DNA of 64,000 nucleotides from an uncultured Prevotellaceae bacterium (lineage in GTDB: Bacteria > Bacteroidota > Bacteroidia > Bacteroidales > Bacteroidaceae): contig ONDH01000004.1 of assembly GCA_900316505.1 (NCBI GenBank), positions 33,742 through 97,741 of the forward strand. The letters are read 5' to 3'. This document shows positions 22,405-33,905 of the stretch, one piece after another; position 1 is the stretch's first letter, and each line of letters begins with the position of its first letter. A program made the translations under genes and the position numbers. A model generated the notes under the pieces. It saw only the letters and a list, made by a program, of their open reading frames with translations, had not been told where the DNA came from and did no database searches.

Positions 22405-23961
22405 ATGAAAACAATCAAGATCAACCCTGCCGACAATGTGGCGGTTGCCATCGAGCCTCTCAAAAAGGGCGAAAGCATCCACATTGACGGACAAAACATC
22501 ACGCTGAACGACGACGTTCCAGCTGGACATAAGATTCTCCTCTCCGACCTTGTCGAAGGGGAGAACGTCATCAAATATGGTTACCCCATCGGACATCTGA
22601 AGGAGAACCACAAACAAGGTGACTGGATTTGCCATGAACATATCCAGACGAATCTTTCTGGTTTGTTGGATTATGAGTATCAACCTGTTGACAAGAAGGA
22701 ACTGACCAATCCCGCCTATGAGGAGTGGTTCACCAAAGAGCAACTCACCTTCCAAGGGTATCGCCGCAAGAATGGCGAGGTGGGCATCCGCAACGAAGTG
22801 TGGATTGTGCCAACTGTAGGATGCGTGAACGGCATCGTCAACCAGTTGGCTGAAAAGCTCAAGCAGGAAGTCAACTCTCAACTGTCAACTGTCAACTGTC
22901 AACTGCCAACTGTCAACTGTCAACTGCCAACTCTCCGCATCGTGGCTTTTCCGCACAATTACGGTTGTTCGCAGCTCTCCGATGACCACGAGAACACCCG
23001 CAAGGTGTTGCGCGACTTGGTGTTGCACCCCAATGCTGGTGCTGTGCTTGTGGTGGGTTTGGGATGTGAGAATAACCAACCCGACCAGTTCGAACAACTG
23101 TTAGGCGACTACGACAAGGAGCGCATCCGTTTCATGGTCAGCCAGAAAGTGGAGGGTGACGAAGTGGAGGAAGGCATGAAGATTCTGCGTGAACTCTATG
23201 CCATCGCTTCTAAAGACCAACGTGAGGCGATTCCACTCTCAGAGCTCCGTGTGGGCTTGAAATGTGGCGGTTCTGACGGTTTTTCGGGCATCACAGCCAA
23301 CCCGCTCTTGGGCGTGTTCAGCGACTTCATCGTGAGTCAAGGTGGCACCACCGTGCTCACCGAGGTGCCTGAGATGTTCGGTGCAGAAACCATCCTGATG
23401 AACCGTTGCGAGAATCGTGCATTGTTCGATGAAACCGTGCATCTCGTCAACGATTTCAAGCAATATTTCCTGTCGAATGGTGAACCAGTGGGTGAAAACC
23501 CATCACCGGGCAACAAGGCTGGCGGCATCTCCACACTGGAAGAGAAAGCGCTGGGTTGCACACAGAAATGTGGCAAGAGTGCCGTGAAGGGTGTGTTGCC
23601 CTATGGCGAGCGTCTTTCCGTGAAGGGGCTGAACCTGCTTTCCGCACCCGGCAATGACCTTGTGGCATCCACCGCTTTGGCTTCATCTGGATGTCATATC
23701 GTGCTCTTCACAACGGGACGAGGCACACCATTCGGCACTTTCGTTCCCACGCTGAAAGTGAGCACAAACTCCACACTCGCCAAGAACAAACCCACATGGA
23801 TTGACTTCAATGCAGGTACCATCGTGGAAGGTGAACCAATGGTTGAGGTATTTAAGCGTTTCTGTCAGAAAGTCATAGCGATAGCAAGTGGAGAACTTAC
23901 ATGGAACGAGAAGAAGAACTATCAAGAAATCGCCATCTTCAAGAATGGCGTGACACTATAG
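22405..23961 (+). CDS. UxaA-family dehydratase (altronate dehydratase type) with heptamer insertion
   Basis: The 518-residue protein has an N-terminal SAF domain (about 1-95) and the large UxaA/GarD catalytic part with VWIVPTVGCVNG, FPHNYGCSQL, VGLGCENNQ, LKCGGSDGFSGITANP and FTTGRGTPFG. Family members dehydrate altronate or galactarate in hexuronate breakdown. Altronate is the more common annotation in this phylum, but no other hexuronate genes are nearby, so the substrate is unsettled. Twenty-one residues (near 156-176, VNSQLSTVNCQLPTVNCQLPT) come from nine heptamers and replace nothing conserved. Confidence 0.88.
   Translation: MKTIKINPADNVAVAIEPLKKGESIHIDGQNITLNDDVPAGHKILLSDLVEGENVIKYGYPIGHLKENHKQGDWICHEHIQTNLSGLLDYEYQPVDKKELTNPAYEEWFTKEQLTFQGYRRKNGEVGIRNEVWIVPTVGCVNGIVNQLAEKLKQEVNSQLSTVNCQLPTVNCQLPTLRIVAFPHNYGCSQLSDDHENTRKVLRDLVLHPNAGAVLVVGLGCENNQPDQFEQLLGDYDKERIRFMVSQKVEGDEVEEGMKILRELYAIASKDQREAIPLSELRVGLKCGGSDGFSGITANPLLGVFSDFIVSQGGTTVLTEVPEMFGAETILMNRCENRALFDETVHLVNDFKQYFLSNGEPVGENPSPGNKAGGISTLEEKALGCTQKCGKSAVKGVLPYGERLSVKGLNLLSAPGNDLVASTALASSGCHIVLFTTGRGTPFGTFVPTLKVSTNSTLAKNKPTWIDFNAGTIVEGEPMVEVFKRFCQKVIAIASGELTWNEKKNYQEIAIFKNGVTL
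22871..22933 (+). repeat. Nine-unit heptamer array inside the UxaA-type gene
   Basis: Nine units of tcaactg or one-base variants run from 22871 to 22933. Nine times seven is 63 bases, which is exactly 21 codons, so the frame is preserved. A gain or loss of one or two units would disrupt the gene. Confidence 0.85.
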
Positions 23962-23991
23962 TGAAGAATGAGAAAATGAAAGAATGAGAAA

Positions 23992-25251
23992 ATGAAAGCG
24001 CTCAGTCCACTCATCGTATTCCTTGTGCTCTATCTGGTCACCAGCATCATTGCGCAGGATTTCTACAAGGTGCCCATCGCTGTGGCATTCTTGGTCAGTG
24101 CCACTTATGCACTGTTGACCGTGAGCGGAACGATGAGCGAACGCATCAAGATTTTTGCCAAGGGCGCAGGAAACTCGACGATGGTGCTGATGCTTGCCAT
24201 CTTCATCCTCGCCGGTGCTTTTGCCGCTTCTGCCAAGACGATGGGCGCAGTGGATGCGACGGTGAATCTCGCCTTGAAATACTTGCCTGAACAAGCCATC
24301 TTGCCGGGCATCTTCCTGGCTTCATGCTTCATCTCGCTGAGCATAGGCACCAGTTGTGGCACCATTGCCGCACTCACCCCTTTGGCAGTGGGCATCGCTC
24401 AGCAGTCGGGCATCTCCACCCCTATGATGATTGGTCTTGTAGTGGGTGGCACATACTTTGGCGACAATCTCTCCTTCATCAGCGACACCACCATCGTGGC
24501 AACACAGACACAGGGTTGCAGCATGAAGGACAAATTCCGTGTGAATATCAGCATTGTGGCGCCTGTGGCTTTGCTGATGCTCATCGTCTATTTCTTCTTG
24601 GGCGAAAGTGTCAGCACCCCTGCAGAGGTGGGCGAGGCGAATTTCTGGCTGGTGCTCCCCTATCTGGCAGTCGTCATTCTTGCCATCTGTGGCGTGAATG
24701 TCTTGCTGAGTTTGGGCATCGGCATTTTCCTCACAGGCATCATCGGCATGGTGATGGGCACGTATGACGTGTTTGGCTGGTTTGCCGCCATGAACGAGGG
24801 CATGATGGGCATGTCTGAACTTATTATCGTCACAATTCTTGCTGGCGGCATGCTCGAAATCATTCGCCACAACGGGGGCATCGAACTTATCATCAAGGCT
24901 TTGACGCGCAACATCCAGAGCAAACGGGCTGGCGAGATGAGCATTGCAGCACTCACCTGTCTGGTCAATGTATGTACCGCCAACAACACGGTAGCCATCA
25001 TCACGACGGGTCCCATTTCGAAAGACATTGCCCAGCGTTTTCGCATTGACCCTCGCAAGTCAGCCTCCATCCTCGACACGGCTTCCTGCTTCACGCAAGG
25101 ACTCCTCCCTTATGGTGCACAGGTGCTGATTGCAGCGGGATTGTCAGAAGTGAACCCCATCGCCATCATCCCCAATCTCTACTACCCCATGCTCATCGGT
25201 GTGGCGCTCATCTTGGCGATTCTCTTCCGATATCCGAGGAAATATTCTTAA
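23992..25251 (+). CDS. NhaC-family Na+/H+ antiporter-like transporter
   Basis: The 419-residue polytopic protein has about eleven hydrophobic spans and the NhaC-family segments GTSCGTIAALTPLAVGIAQ, GGTYFGDNLSFISDTTIVA and CTANNTVAIITTGPI. Family members exchange cations or organic acids for protons or sodium. It lies 30 bases after the UxaA-type gene on the same strand, so it could import the sugar acid or simply handle ions. The substrate cannot be read from the sequence. Confidence 0.88.
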   Translation: MKALSPLIVFLVLYLVTSIIAQDFYKVPIAVAFLVSATYALLTVSGTMSERIKIFAKGAGNSTMVLMLAIFILAGAFAASAKTMGAVDATVNLALKYLPEQAILPGIFLASCFISLSIGTSCGTIAALTPLAVGIAQQSGISTPMMIGLVVGGTYFGDNLSFISDTTIVATQTQGCSMKDKFRVNISIVAPVALLMLIVYFFLGESVSTPAEVGEANFWLVLPYLAVVILAICGVNVLLSLGIGIFLTGIIGMVMGTYDVFGWFAAMNEGMMGMSELIIVTILAGGMLEIIRHNGGIELIIKALTRNIQSKRAGEMSIAALTCLVNVCTANNTVAIITTGPISKDIAQRFRIDPRKSASILDTASCFTQGLLPYGAQVLIAAGLSEVNPIAIIPNLYYPMLIGVALILAILFRYPRKYS

Positions 25252-25277
25252 AAATGAAAGAATGAAAAAATGAGGAA

Positions 25278-25808
25278 ATGAAAAGATTAGGCATACACAT
25301 AGCGTTTCTACTGGCACTTCTGGTCATCACAGCATGTGAACAGGAAACAGCATATAAAACTTACGAGAACGGACGTCTTCCATACATCCTTGACGTGCCA
25401 GAAACATGGGAGATGGATGAGTCTAACCCGCTTTTCATCAAGTTCCTCAATGCCGACCACACCCTTTCCATCAGTTGTGAAATCGGTGAATTCACGTTGA
25501 TTCCCGAAGAGCATTTCGAGGCATTCTACGATTTCCTCTACGAGGAGCATGAAGACTCCATCTTCAACAAGGCGAGCATCCAGAAGACTGACAGTCTCTA
25601 CATCCTCAACTGGAAGGGTAAAGAGGGTGTCTATGTGTTTGACGGTTCCAAAACCATGAACGGTTATCTGTGTGGCATCCAAGTAGCCGCCACCGCTGAA
25701 AGGCTCGAAGAGGGACAAGCCATCTTCCAACACGTATTTGAAAGCATACGTCCCAACCCCTACTTCATGGCACCTTCCCACCACCAAGACAACGACGGCG
25801 ATTTCTAA
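25278..25808 (+). CDS. Lipoprotein of unknown function
   Basis: The 176-residue protein has a lipobox (LLVITAC, lipidated Cys20). The mature part begins EQETAYKTYENGRLPYILDVP and has alternating strand- and helix-like segments, such as HTLSISCEIGEFTLIPEEHF and QAIFQHVFESIRPNP, resembling small PsbP-like lipoproteins. This likeness is weak. It follows the transporter by 26 bases and ends the transcript, since a strong terminator lies just after it. Confidence 0.72.
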   Translation: MKRLGIHIAFLLALLVITACEQETAYKTYENGRLPYILDVPETWEMDESNPLFIKFLNADHTLSISCEIGEFTLIPEEHFEAFYDFLYEEHEDSIFNKASIQKTDSLYILNWKGKEGVYVFDGSKTMNGYLCGIQVAATAERLEEGQAIFQHVFESIRPNPYFMAPSHHQDNDGDF

Positions 25809-25842
25809 GAAAAAGCGGTCTATATCACCACAAAAACAGCTA

Positions 25843-25883
25843 AACGAGAAAAAATTATTGTTTTTCGATAATTTTTTCTCGTT
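25843..25883 (+). terminator. Terminator after the lipoprotein gene
   Basis: A perfect 16-bp stem (AACGAGAAAAAATTAT with ATAATTTTTTCTCGTT) with a 9-base loop is followed by TTT. Confidence 0.88.
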
Positions 25884-25888
25884 TTTAT

Positions 25889-25919
25889 TTGGAAGTTATT
25901 AAAAGATGTTTTACCTTTG
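25889..25919 (+). promoter_or_regulatory. Promoter of the DUF2975/XRE operon
   Basis: TTG (25889-25891), a 20-bp spacer and TACCTTTG (25912-25919) match the consensus. The leader of about 95 bases contains a small palindrome (ttatcg, 5 bases, cgataa, around 25931-25947) that could be an operator. Confidence 0.75.
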
Positions 25920-26021
25920 CACCGAAAATAATTATCGAAAGACGATAAATGAGTCAAATAAAACGATAAAATTCATAATAATACATTAATAATAATAATA
26001 ACAACCAAAACAAAGAAACTT

Positions 26022-26699
26022 ATGAAAAAGAAATTTAACTTGTATTGCGGGTTGCTGATTGCAGCTATCGTATTTGGCATCGGTATTTCTATGTTCCATA
26101 CTTGTTACTGTATGTACACAGGAGGTAAGGCTGGCATAGAATTAGCAAAGAGTGATAGGGAAACGGGTGTAAAGAGAGACCCCTTCTGGGCTTTGAACAT
26201 GGTGAACCAGATGGTACCTGTGGAGATGATGCGGAAAAATCCATTGGAGATGTCCGGTGACAGTATCATGAATCTGAAAACTGGTGAGAAAATGCCTATT
26301 CAAACCGTTGTGGGCATCGTCTGGACAAAGGATGCGGGAAACAGAATGATGATTTTATCTAGCATCGGTCATTTCAATTGGATCTTCCTCATCGTATTTT
26401 TTGTGGCATTCATCAAGTTTGTCATCGGAGTGAACAAGGGACGCCTCTTTGAGAAGAGTATGGAGAAGCAATTGACTTGGGGAGGTTGGGCTGTACTCGG
26501 CATGTACGTTTTAAGTTGGGTGACAATACTAATCAACCATATTATGAATGTACAGACTTTTGAGTTTGCTGACTACAATCAACTCATCATGCAGACACCT
26601 GACACTGCCCTGCTCTATTCTGCTTTCGGCATGCTGTTGATGGGACAGATTTTCAAGATTGGACGAACCATGAAGGAGGAGCAGGAGTTGACGATTTGA
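26022..26699 (+). CDS. DUF2975-type membrane protein
   Basis: The 225-residue protein has four predicted spans: about residues 8-30, 119-140, 153-173 and 199-214. Its soluble loop lies between spans one and two. The layout and the XRE-family regulator two genes downstream fit the DUF2975/XRE pairing that is widespread in bacteria and thought to form a membrane-linked regulatory unit. DUF2975 assignment is from topology and context (GRLFEKSMEKQLTWGGWAVLG), not from a search. The biochemical role is unknown. Confidence 0.7.
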   Translation: MKKKFNLYCGLLIAAIVFGIGISMFHTCYCMYTGGKAGIELAKSDRETGVKRDPFWALNMVNQMVPVEMMRKNPLEMSGDSIMNLKTGEKMPIQTVVGIVWTKDAGNRMMILSSIGHFNWIFLIVFFVAFIKFVIGVNKGRLFEKSMEKQLTWGGWAVLGMYVLSWVTILINHIMNVQTFEFADYNQLIMQTPDTALLYSAFGMLLMGQIFKIGRTMKEEQELTI

Positions 26700-26755
26700 G
26701 AATTTATAATTGACGGTTGAGAATTGATAATTGATAATTAAAAACATTGCAGATT

Positions 26756-26956
26756 ATGAAAAAGAATCATATTTTATGGGCTTGCTTCATTCTGATAGCA
26801 ATGGCAGTCGTTGCTTTATTGGGAGGGGTCCTTTATAGACTTCTGACAGGTGACGAAGTGACTACCAACACATGGTGCTGCATAACCATAGCTGCTTGCA
26901 GCCTTGTGAACACCTATTTTATTCTTTCTCACAATCAAAGAACACCGGAACTATGA
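26756..26956 (+). CDS. Small two-span membrane protein
   Basis: The 66-residue protein has two hydrophobic segments: about 7-29 (ILWACFILIAMAVVALLGGVL) and 41-58 (TWCCITIAACSLVNTYFIL). I do not recognise a family. Its stop overlaps the start of the XRE regulator gene (ATGA at 26953-26956), so the two are translationally coupled. It lies between the DUF2975 gene and the regulator and probably belongs to the same unit. A heptamer array (26700-26740) precedes it. Confidence 0.65.
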   Translation: MKKNHILWACFILIAMAVVALLGGVLYRLLTGDEVTTNTWCCITIAACSLVNTYFILSHNQRTPEL

Positions 26957-27153
26957 TTATAGTGAATTTAGATGTAATGATGGCTCGACGCAAGATGTCG
27001 TCGGGTGAATTGGCTGAAAAGATTGGCATCACGCAAGCAAACTTGTCGGTGCTGAAAACAGGAAAAGCGAAGGCTGTGCGTTTCTCCACTCTGGAGGCTA
27101 TCTGCAAGGTGCTGGATTGCCAGCCAGGAGATATTTTAGAGTTTAGAGATTAG
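26953..27153 (+). CDS. XRE-family transcriptional regulator
   Basis: The 66-residue protein is a bare Cro/CI-type helix-turn-helix: MMARRKMSSGELAEKIGI, then TQANLSVLKTGKAKAVRFSTLEAI and CKVLDCQPGDILEF. Proteins of this form pair with DUF2975 membrane proteins. The start overlaps the preceding stop by ATGA. It may control its own operon through the palindrome near 25931-25947; this is inference. Confidence 0.88.
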   Translation: MIIVNLDVMMARRKMSSGELAEKIGITQANLSVLKTGKAKAVRFSTLEAICKVLDCQPGDILEFRD

Positions 27154-27177
27154 AGTTAAGAGATTAGAGTTTGAGAT

Positions 27178-28098
27178 ATGAAGAAAGTATTATATCCTAT
27201 TTTAGCTGTGATTGTATTCTTTACGATACAAGTTATCGCAGGAGTGGGTATGGCAGTCATAACCATCGCCAAGAACCCCTCCATGTTTAAGACGATTGCA
27301 CAGTCAGGAGACATCAATGCGATAACGAACAATATGCTCACAGGTGATACACTTCCCTGGACACTCATTCTAAGTGGCATTGCAACAGTCGGTGTCATCG
27401 CCGCATTGAACATGATTCATTGGAAAAGTGTGCTGAACGTCAAGATGATTGACTGGAAAATCTGCTGGTTAGCGATACTCGGAGCTGTGATGGTCATCTT
27501 CTACACAGATTTATTGTCTGAGTTCATGGAGTTTCCGGACGAAATGGGGAAAATCTTCAACAGCATGGCTTGCTCTGTGGTGGGTGCGTTGTCCATTGGC
27601 ATTATTGGTCCGATTGTGGAAGAATTCATCTTCCGCGAGGCGATTCTCGGATGGATGCTTAGAGGGGGTGTGAACAGATGGGTGGCTATCACTGCGAGCG
27701 CGATAGTGTTTGGCCTTATCCATGCAAACCCTGCACAGATCCCTTTTGCCACGGTGATTGGTTTTATCTTCGGCATCATATACTATAAAACGGGAAATAT
27801 CGTTATTACAAGTATCCTGCATATCCTGAACAACAGCACGGCTGTGTTACTGATGGTTTTGCAAGGAGAAGAGGCGGAAGACACAAAGTTAGGAGACTTG
27901 CTGGGTGGTCCCGTGATGTCTCTTGCTATCTGCATACCGTTACTTGCCGTTGGCTTTAACTGCCTCAGGGTGTTCTGGAAGGAATCTCGCACGGAGCATT
28001 TTCCAACACCCCAACCAGAACAGACTGAAACAATTCTTATCACTCAAGAAACTGAAACTACAAATCAAAACCTCATAAACGATGAAACAGTTCTTTAA
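27178..28098 (+). CDS. CPBP-family intramembrane metalloprotease
   Basis: The 306-residue membrane protein has the CPBP (CAAX protease) motifs in order: PIVEEFIFREAILGWM with the EE-x3-R core, FGLIHANPAQ with the His, and SILHILNNST with the second His and Asn. These residues form the metal site of Rce1-like proteases. Eight or so spans are predicted, and the C-terminal tail is hydrophilic and Thr/Glu-rich. Substrates are unknown. Its end overlaps the sppA start by 17 bases, so two membrane proteases are co-expressed. Confidence 0.9.
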   Translation: MKKVLYPILAVIVFFTIQVIAGVGMAVITIAKNPSMFKTIAQSGDINAITNNMLTGDTLPWTLILSGIATVGVIAALNMIHWKSVLNVKMIDWKICWLAILGAVMVIFYTDLLSEFMEFPDEMGKIFNSMACSVVGALSIGIIGPIVEEFIFREAILGWMLRGGVNRWVAITASAIVFGLIHANPAQIPFATVIGFIFGIIYYKTGNIVITSILHILNNSTAVLLMVLQGEEAEDTKLGDLLGGPVMSLAICIPLLAVGFNCLRVFWKESRTEHFPTPQPEQTETILITQETETTNQNLINDETVL

Positions 28099-29866
28099 GT
28101 ATGTATGCGCCACGGTAGTGGGCATCTTATTGGTGGTTGCCATCATTACCATTCTCTCCATCATGAGTCTGGTGGGCATGGCATCCATGGGCAGTGTGAC
28201 TGCCAACGTGAAAGACAACAGCGTGCTGGTCATCCGGTTGGAGGGCAGCATCAGCGAACGTAGCGAAGAGAACCCGCTGAGCGACCTGCTGGGCAATTCC
28301 GCACTGACCGAGCAGGGACTTGATGACATTCTGAAAGCCGTGGAACATGCCAAGACGGATTCGAAGGTGAAGGGCATCTATCTGGAAGCTGGCGCTTTTG
28401 CCGGTGCAATGCCTGCCTCGTTGCAGAGCATACGCAAGGCTTTGCTCGACTTCAAGAAAGAGGGTAAATTCATCGTAGCCTATGGCGATGAATATACACA
28501 GGGTGCCTACTACCTCTGTTCTGCTGCCGACTCTGTGATTATCAATCCTCAAGGCATGATAGACTGGAGCGGTATGAGCAGCACCGTGGTGTACTATAAA
28601 GATTTGCTTCAAAAGGTGGGCGTGGATATGCAAGTGGTGAAAGTGGGCACGTACAAGAGTGCTGTGGAGCCTTTCCTGCTCAATGAGATGAGCGATGCCA
28701 ACCGTGAGCAGATAGAGACTTATGACAATGAAATCTGGAGTGAAATCACCAAGGCGGTGAGCAAGAGTCGCGGCATCAGTGAGGCAAAACTGAACGAGCT
28801 GGCAGACTCCATGATGCTGCTGCGTGAGGCAACCGTCTATAAGAAGGAGAAACTGGTGGACAAGATTGCTTACAGCGATGCCGTGAAGCAGACAATTGCC
28901 AACATGATGAAGGTGAACAGTCCTGACGACTACAACACCATCTCGGTGAAAGACCTTGCAGGTGTAGCAAACAATGAACCTAAGGGCATCAGCGGTGATG
29001 TGGTGGCTGTGTATTATGCAGTGGGCGACATTGTGGAGGAAGCAACATCTGACTGGAATTACGAACCTGAAATTGTAGGAAGGAAAGTGTGCAAGGACTT
29101 GCAGAAACTGGCTGACGATGATGATGTGAAGGCTGTGGTGCTGCGTGTCAATTCAGGTGGCGGTTCAGCTTATGCAAGTGAACAGATTTGGCATCAAGTG
29201 ATGAACATCAAGACCAACAAGCCCATCGTGGTGAGCATGGGTGATATGGCTGCATCGGGCGGTTACTACATCAGTTGTGCTGCAGACTACATCTATGCAG
29301 AACCCACAACCATCACGGGCTCCATCGGTATCTTCGGCATGTTCCCCAATGCTGGCGAACTGCTGAACAACACGCTGGGTGTGCATTTCAGCACGGTGAA
29401 AACAAACCAGTTCTCAGATTTTGGCGATGTGTCACGCCCATTCACCGAACAGGAACGTGCGCTTGCTCAAAGGTACATCAACAACGGTTATGAACTCTTC
29501 ACGAAGCGTTGTGCTGACGGCAGAAAGATGAAGCAAGACGACATCAAGAAGATTGGTGAAGGTCGTGTGTGGACAGGCGTTCATGCCAAGCAGATTGGAT
29601 TGGTAGATGAGTTGGGGGGACTCGACGCTGCCATTGCCAAGGCGAAGAAATTGGCAAAACTCGACGAGGCTTCCATCATGAACTATCCTGCTAAGAGCAA
29701 CGTGCTTGACCAACTCATGGAGGAGATGCAGGGCAACAGTTATGCTGACAAGCAACTCAAACAAGCTCTCGGTGACTACTACCCTATCTTCACCGATTTG
29801 AAAAACATTGGTCAAAGGACAGGCATCCAAGCAAGCATACCTTACTTCCTGAAGTTCAGACTTTAA
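28082..29866 (+). CDS. sppA: Signal peptide peptidase SppA, long (67K) type
   Basis: The 594-residue protein has one N-terminal anchor (about 10-36) and two tandem protease-like domains. The general-base Lys is in VKVGTYKSAVEPF in the first domain, and the nucleophile Ser in SMGDMAASGGYYISCAAD in the second, as in E. coli SppA. It degrades cleaved signal peptides in the membrane. It overlaps the CPBP protease gene by 17 bases. A bidirectional terminator lies 73 bases downstream. Confidence 0.95.
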   Translation: MKQFFKYVCATVVGILLVVAIITILSIMSLVGMASMGSVTANVKDNSVLVIRLEGSISERSEENPLSDLLGNSALTEQGLDDILKAVEHAKTDSKVKGIYLEAGAFAGAMPASLQSIRKALLDFKKEGKFIVAYGDEYTQGAYYLCSAADSVIINPQGMIDWSGMSSTVVYYKDLLQKVGVDMQVVKVGTYKSAVEPFLLNEMSDANREQIETYDNEIWSEITKAVSKSRGISEAKLNELADSMMLLREATVYKKEKLVDKIAYSDAVKQTIANMMKVNSPDDYNTISVKDLAGVANNEPKGISGDVVAVYYAVGDIVEEATSDWNYEPEIVGRKVCKDLQKLADDDDVKAVVLRVNSGGGSAYASEQIWHQVMNIKTNKPIVVSMGDMAASGGYYISCAADYIYAEPTTITGSIGIFGMFPNAGELLNNTLGVHFSTVKTNQFSDFGDVSRPFTEQERALAQRYINNGYELFTKRCADGRKMKQDDIKKIGEGRVWTGVHAKQIGLVDELGGLDAAIAKAKKLAKLDEASIMNYPAKSNVLDQLMEEMQGNSYADKQLKQALGDYYPIFTDLKNIGQRTGIQASIPYFLKFRL

Positions 29867-29905
29867 GCCCCCTCTGACTCCCCAAGGGGGAGGGAGAGCC
29901 ATTCG
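29867..29905. repeat. GC-rich near-palindromic element, intergenic copy
   Basis: The sequence agccccctctgactcccc then aagggggagggagagcc directly abuts the sppA stop. It matches the left copy inside trpA (19222-19268), and its inverse matches 33348-33395. Confidence 0.7.
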
Positions 29906-29939
29906 GGATGAAAGTTTGAAATGAAAAGGGAAAAGTGAA

Positions 29940-29996
29940 AAATTTGCTACCGCACATGTACGTCAACTATTGGCGAACTGCTGCGGTAGCAAATTT
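29940..29996. terminator. Bidirectional terminator between sppA and the beta-galactosidase gene
   Basis: A perfect 15-bp stem (aaatttgctaccgca with tgcggtagcaaattt) encloses a 27-base loop, with T-runs on the plus side and a complementary A-rich run on the other. It serves both convergent genes. Confidence 0.85.
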
Positions 29997-30028
29997 TTTT
30001 ACTTTTCAATTATCACTTGTACCTTCTT

Positions 30029-33196
<3,168 letters not shown>

Positions 33197-33235
33197 TTAG
33201 TGTATATTATTTAAGTTTCGCAAATTATATTTATT

Positions 33236-33395
33236 TGAAGTTAATGAAGTTACCGAAGTGAGCGCTTCGCTCGAAGTGAGCGACGTTTGTTATGCTGGTG
33301 GGAACTCCTCATGTGCAAGGCCTCGTCGTTAACTTCCCCAATTCCCACCCCGGATGGCTCTCTCCCCCTTGGGGGAGTCGGAGGGGGCTTTTCAC
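33236..33395. repeat. Compound intergenic repeat: octamer arrays, shared core and GC-rich element
   Basis: Copies of gaagtta/gaagtga (33236-33292) surround gcgcttcgctcgaagtg. They are followed by the core tggtgggaactcctcatgt and gcaagg (33296-33320), then inverse ttaacttcccc (33329). After that comes the GC-rich element (33348-33395, ggatggctc, cccccttggggg, ggagggggct) that also occurs in trpA. The core is shared with 3507-3532. Confidence 0.7.
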
Positions 33396-33396
33396 C

Positions 33397-33870
33397 TTAT
33401 TCATGATGATAAGGCTCACCACGCATGATGGTCATTGCCCGATAGAGCTGTTCCACAAAGATGAGACGCACCATCTGATGCGAGAATGTCATCTTGGAGA
33501 GTGACATCTTCTCATTCGCCCGAGCATACACATCCTGCGAGAAGCCATAAGGACCGCCTATGACAAACACCAGCCGCTTGCTCACCGTCTGCATCTTCTG
33601 CTCCATATAGGCAGAGAACTCCACACTTCTCATCTCCTTCCCATGCTCATCCAGCAGCACCATGTGGTCACCTCCCTGTAGTTGTTTCAGAATCAGTTCA
33701 CCCTCCTGTTGCTTCTGCTGCTCAGTGGACAGATTCTTCGTATTCTTCAATTCGGGAATCACCGTGATGTCAAAACCTATATAATGCTTCACACGTCCAG
33801 CATAATCATCTATCAACTCCACAAAATGCTTGTTCACCGTCTTTCCTACCAGTATCAAAGTGGCACGCAT
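33397..33870 (-). CDS. rlmH: 23S rRNA (pseudouridine-1915-N3) methyltransferase
   Basis: The 157-residue SPOUT-class enzyme starts MRATLILVGKTVNKHFVELIDDYAGR and has the knot motifs VLLDEHGKEMRSVEFS, FVIGGPYGFS and the C-terminal MTFSHQMVRLIFVEQLYRA. It methylates N3 of pseudouridine 1915 in helix 69 of 23S rRNA. It follows the rel gene by 35 bases of octamer repeat (ggttaaat) on the same strand. Confidence 0.97.
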   Translation of the reverse strand: MRATLILVGKTVNKHFVELIDDYAGRVKHYIGFDITVIPELKNTKNLSTEQQKQQEGELILKQLQGGDHMVLLDEHGKEMRSVEFSAYMEQKMQTVSKRLVFVIGGPYGFSQDVYARANEKMSLSKMTFSHQMVRLIFVEQLYRAMTIMRGEPYHHE

Positions 33871-33905
33871 GGTTAAATGGTTAAATGGTTAAAAAGTTAA
33901 ATTTA

